From Micromonospora radicis (GTDB lineage Bacteria; Actinomycetota; Actinomycetes; Mycobacteriales; Micromonosporaceae): a stretch of 64,000 bases of DNA. The position numbers and the translations under genes are program-made. A model generated the notes under the pieces. The model saw only the letters and a list, made by a program, of their open reading frames with translations. It was not told the origin of the DNA and searched no databases. Positions 62,931-64,000 of the stretch are shown in pieces (positions within the stretch are counted from its first letter, which is position 1; each line of letters begins with the position of its first letter). The DNA lies in assembly GCF_003583405.1 (NCBI RefSeq), contig NZ_QXEC01000013.1, positions 62,001 through 126,000 on the forward strand, in the 5' to 3' direction.

Positions 62931-64000
62931 ATGAAGCAGAAGTGGGGTTTGCTGCCGGCGGCGCTCGTCGTCGCGGTGGCGCTGGCCGGCTGTGGGGGAT
63001 CCGGCAACGAGCCGAGCGGCGAGCAGGGCGCACCGGCGGAGTTGACCTTCGCCATCGCCTCCGCCGTGATCGGCCCGAAGGAAGAGGTCGCCATGTTCGC
63101 GGTGGCCAAGGAACTCGGGTACTTCGCCGAGGAGAACCTGACCGTCGAGACCATCAACACCGACGGGTCGGTGGCCGCGCTCCAGGCGGTCGCCACCGGC
63201 AGCGCCGACGTCACCGCCGCCGACAGCGGATCCATCCTCGGCGCGGTGGAGAAGAACGTGCCGGTCAAGGCGATCGGCGGGCTGGTGCAGAACTGGCCCT
63301 GGGTGATGGCGGTGAAGCCGGACAGCACCATCACCGGCGGTGCCGACCTGCGCGGCAAGAAGATCGGCGTGATCAGCCTGGCGTCCGGCTCGGCACCGTA
63401 CGCCCGGGCCTACGTCGCCGCGGCGGGCCTCGACCCGGCCAAGGACGTGGAACTGCTGCCGGTCGGCGTCGGCGCCCAGGCCGCCGCCGCGCTCAACGAC
63501 GGTCAGGTCGACGTGCTGGCGCTGTACACCCAGGCGTACGCGGTGATCGAGAACTCCGGCACGACGCTGAAGTACCTGGACAACCCGGACGCCCTCAACG
63601 GGATCCGCTCGCTGAGCTTCGCCGTCGGGGCACGCGGCCTCGACGACAAGAAGGACGTGTACACCCGCTTCCTGCGGGCGGCGTACAAGGCGATGTTGTT
63701 CTCGGCGAACAACCCGGAGGCCGCCATGCGCATCGGCTACCAGGTCTTCCCGCAGATCCTCGCCGGTAAGTCGGCTGACGAGCAGCTGGCCAACGACGTC
63801 CGCAGCCTCCAGGCGTGGCTGAAGACGGCCACCCCGGCCACCGGCGAACCCAAGGACTTCGCCGACTGGGGCGCCATCAGCGAGCAGGAGTGGACCAAGA
63901 CCCAGGCGTACACGAAGGAGGCCGGGCAGATCACCGGCGACGTGCCACTGGCCGACGTGTGGGAGCCGGGCCTGCTGGCCGGGGCGAACGACTTCGACAA
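62931..64000 (+). CDS. ABC transporter substrate-binding lipoprotein, nitrate/sulfonate/taurine type (3'-truncated)
   Basis: At least 356 residues are visible and the frame is open at the window end. The N-terminal MKQKWGLLPAALVVAVALAG leads to a lipobox LAGC (Cys at about 21). The mature protein is an NMT1/THI5/SsuA-like binding protein: FAVAKELGYFAEENLTVE, LQAVATGSADVTAADSGSIL, LRGKKIGVISLASGS, NDGQVDVLALYTQAYAVIE. Such proteins deliver taurine, alkanesulfonates, thiamine precursors or aromatic sulfur compounds. Ligand unknown; permease and ATPase genes are expected beyond 64000. The hairpin series lies in its leader. Confidence 0.88.
   Translation, partial: MKQKWGLLPAALVVAVALAGCGGSGNEPSGEQGAPAELTFAIASAVIGPKEEVAMFAVAKELGYFAEENLTVETINTDGSVAALQAVATGSADVTAADSGSILGAVEKNVPVKAIGGLVQNWPWVMAVKPDSTITGGADLRGKKIGVISLASGSAPYARAYVAAAGLDPAKDVELLPVGVGAQAAAALNDGQVDVLALYTQAYAVIENSGTTLKYLDNPDALNGIRSLSFAVGARGLDDKKDVYTRFLRAAYKAMLFSANNPEAAMRIGYQVFPQILAGKSADEQLANDVRSLQAWLKTATPATGEPKDFADWGAISEQEWTKTQAYTKEAGQITGDVPLADVWEPGLLAGANDFD

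Noticed and set aside
62942..63769. 275-codon + strand frame near the window end
   Set aside because: It is an Arg/Gly-rich shadow. The true gene is the lipoprotein in the frame starting at 62931, which runs past the window end.

Overview
The window is about 72% G+C, with strong G/C third-position bias, GTG/TTG starts, GGAGG-type ribosome binding sites and tightly overlapping operons. With the gene families present (secreted CBM2- and ricin-type modular glycanases, Tat exports, an EccB protein, a DesA3-type desaturase pair) this points to a chromosomal segment of a filamentous actinomycete, most likely Micromonospora or a close relative. The genus is inferred, not proven. I found no tRNA, rRNA, CRISPR array, insertion sequence or phage genes.

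Region 1 (1-18.9 kb) is an L-arabinose and arabinan/arabinoxylan utilisation island. An operon araB(partial)-araD-ytfQ-ytfR-ytfT-yjfF-araA encodes the isomerase pathway plus a YtfQRT/YjfF-type sugar ABC importer. Next come a secreted ricin-GH43, a LacI-family regulator, a GH10-CBM2 xylanase, a GH127 beta-L-arabinofuranosidase with two ricin trefoils, and a GH43-CBM42 exo-arabinanase. Four copies of a 14-bp palindrome (consensus TGTTATCGATAACA) lie upstream of three of these secreted-enzyme genes and probably define the LacI protein's regulon.

Region 2 (19-34.6 kb) is mixed. It holds a MarR-GNAT fusion, an AidB-type acyl-CoA dehydrogenase, an SDR, a CE1 esterase-CBM2, an MFS exporter, two decayed genes (an MGT-type glycosyltransferase and a GNAT fragment), a secreted beta-helix protein, a PepSY membrane protein, and a NarL-type two-component system divergent from an MMPL transporter.

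Region 3 (34.7-44.7 kb) is 4-hydroxybenzoate/protocatechuate catabolism: pobA, an IclR regulator, a grossly deleted aldehyde dehydrogenase gene, and a nine-gene operon pcaIJFHGBDC-pcaR covering the whole beta-ketoadipate pathway. Most of its junctions overlap by 4 bp.

Region 4 (44.8-58.4 kb) contains a CPA1 Na+/H+ antiporter, a PucR regulator divergent from a ferredoxin-reductase/acyl desaturase pair, an alpha/beta hydrolase, a two-helix membrane protein, a solitary eccB, a 1122-residue modular GH10 xylanase (CBM22-CBM22-GH10-CBM9-CBM9-CBM2-like), a four-helix membrane protein, and a membrane-anchored hydrolase.

Region 5 (58.7-64 kb) is the least explained part: a co-directional cluster of an old-yellow-enzyme/Fe-S reductase, a SAM methyltransferase with an unfamiliar N-terminal domain, a 103-residue orphan, an NTF2/SnoaL-like protein and a nitrate/sulfonate-type substrate-binding lipoprotein that runs off the window. 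A 20-bp-period direct repeat precedes the cluster. A striking series of tandem GC hairpins with base-pair covariation sits just before the lipoprotein gene.
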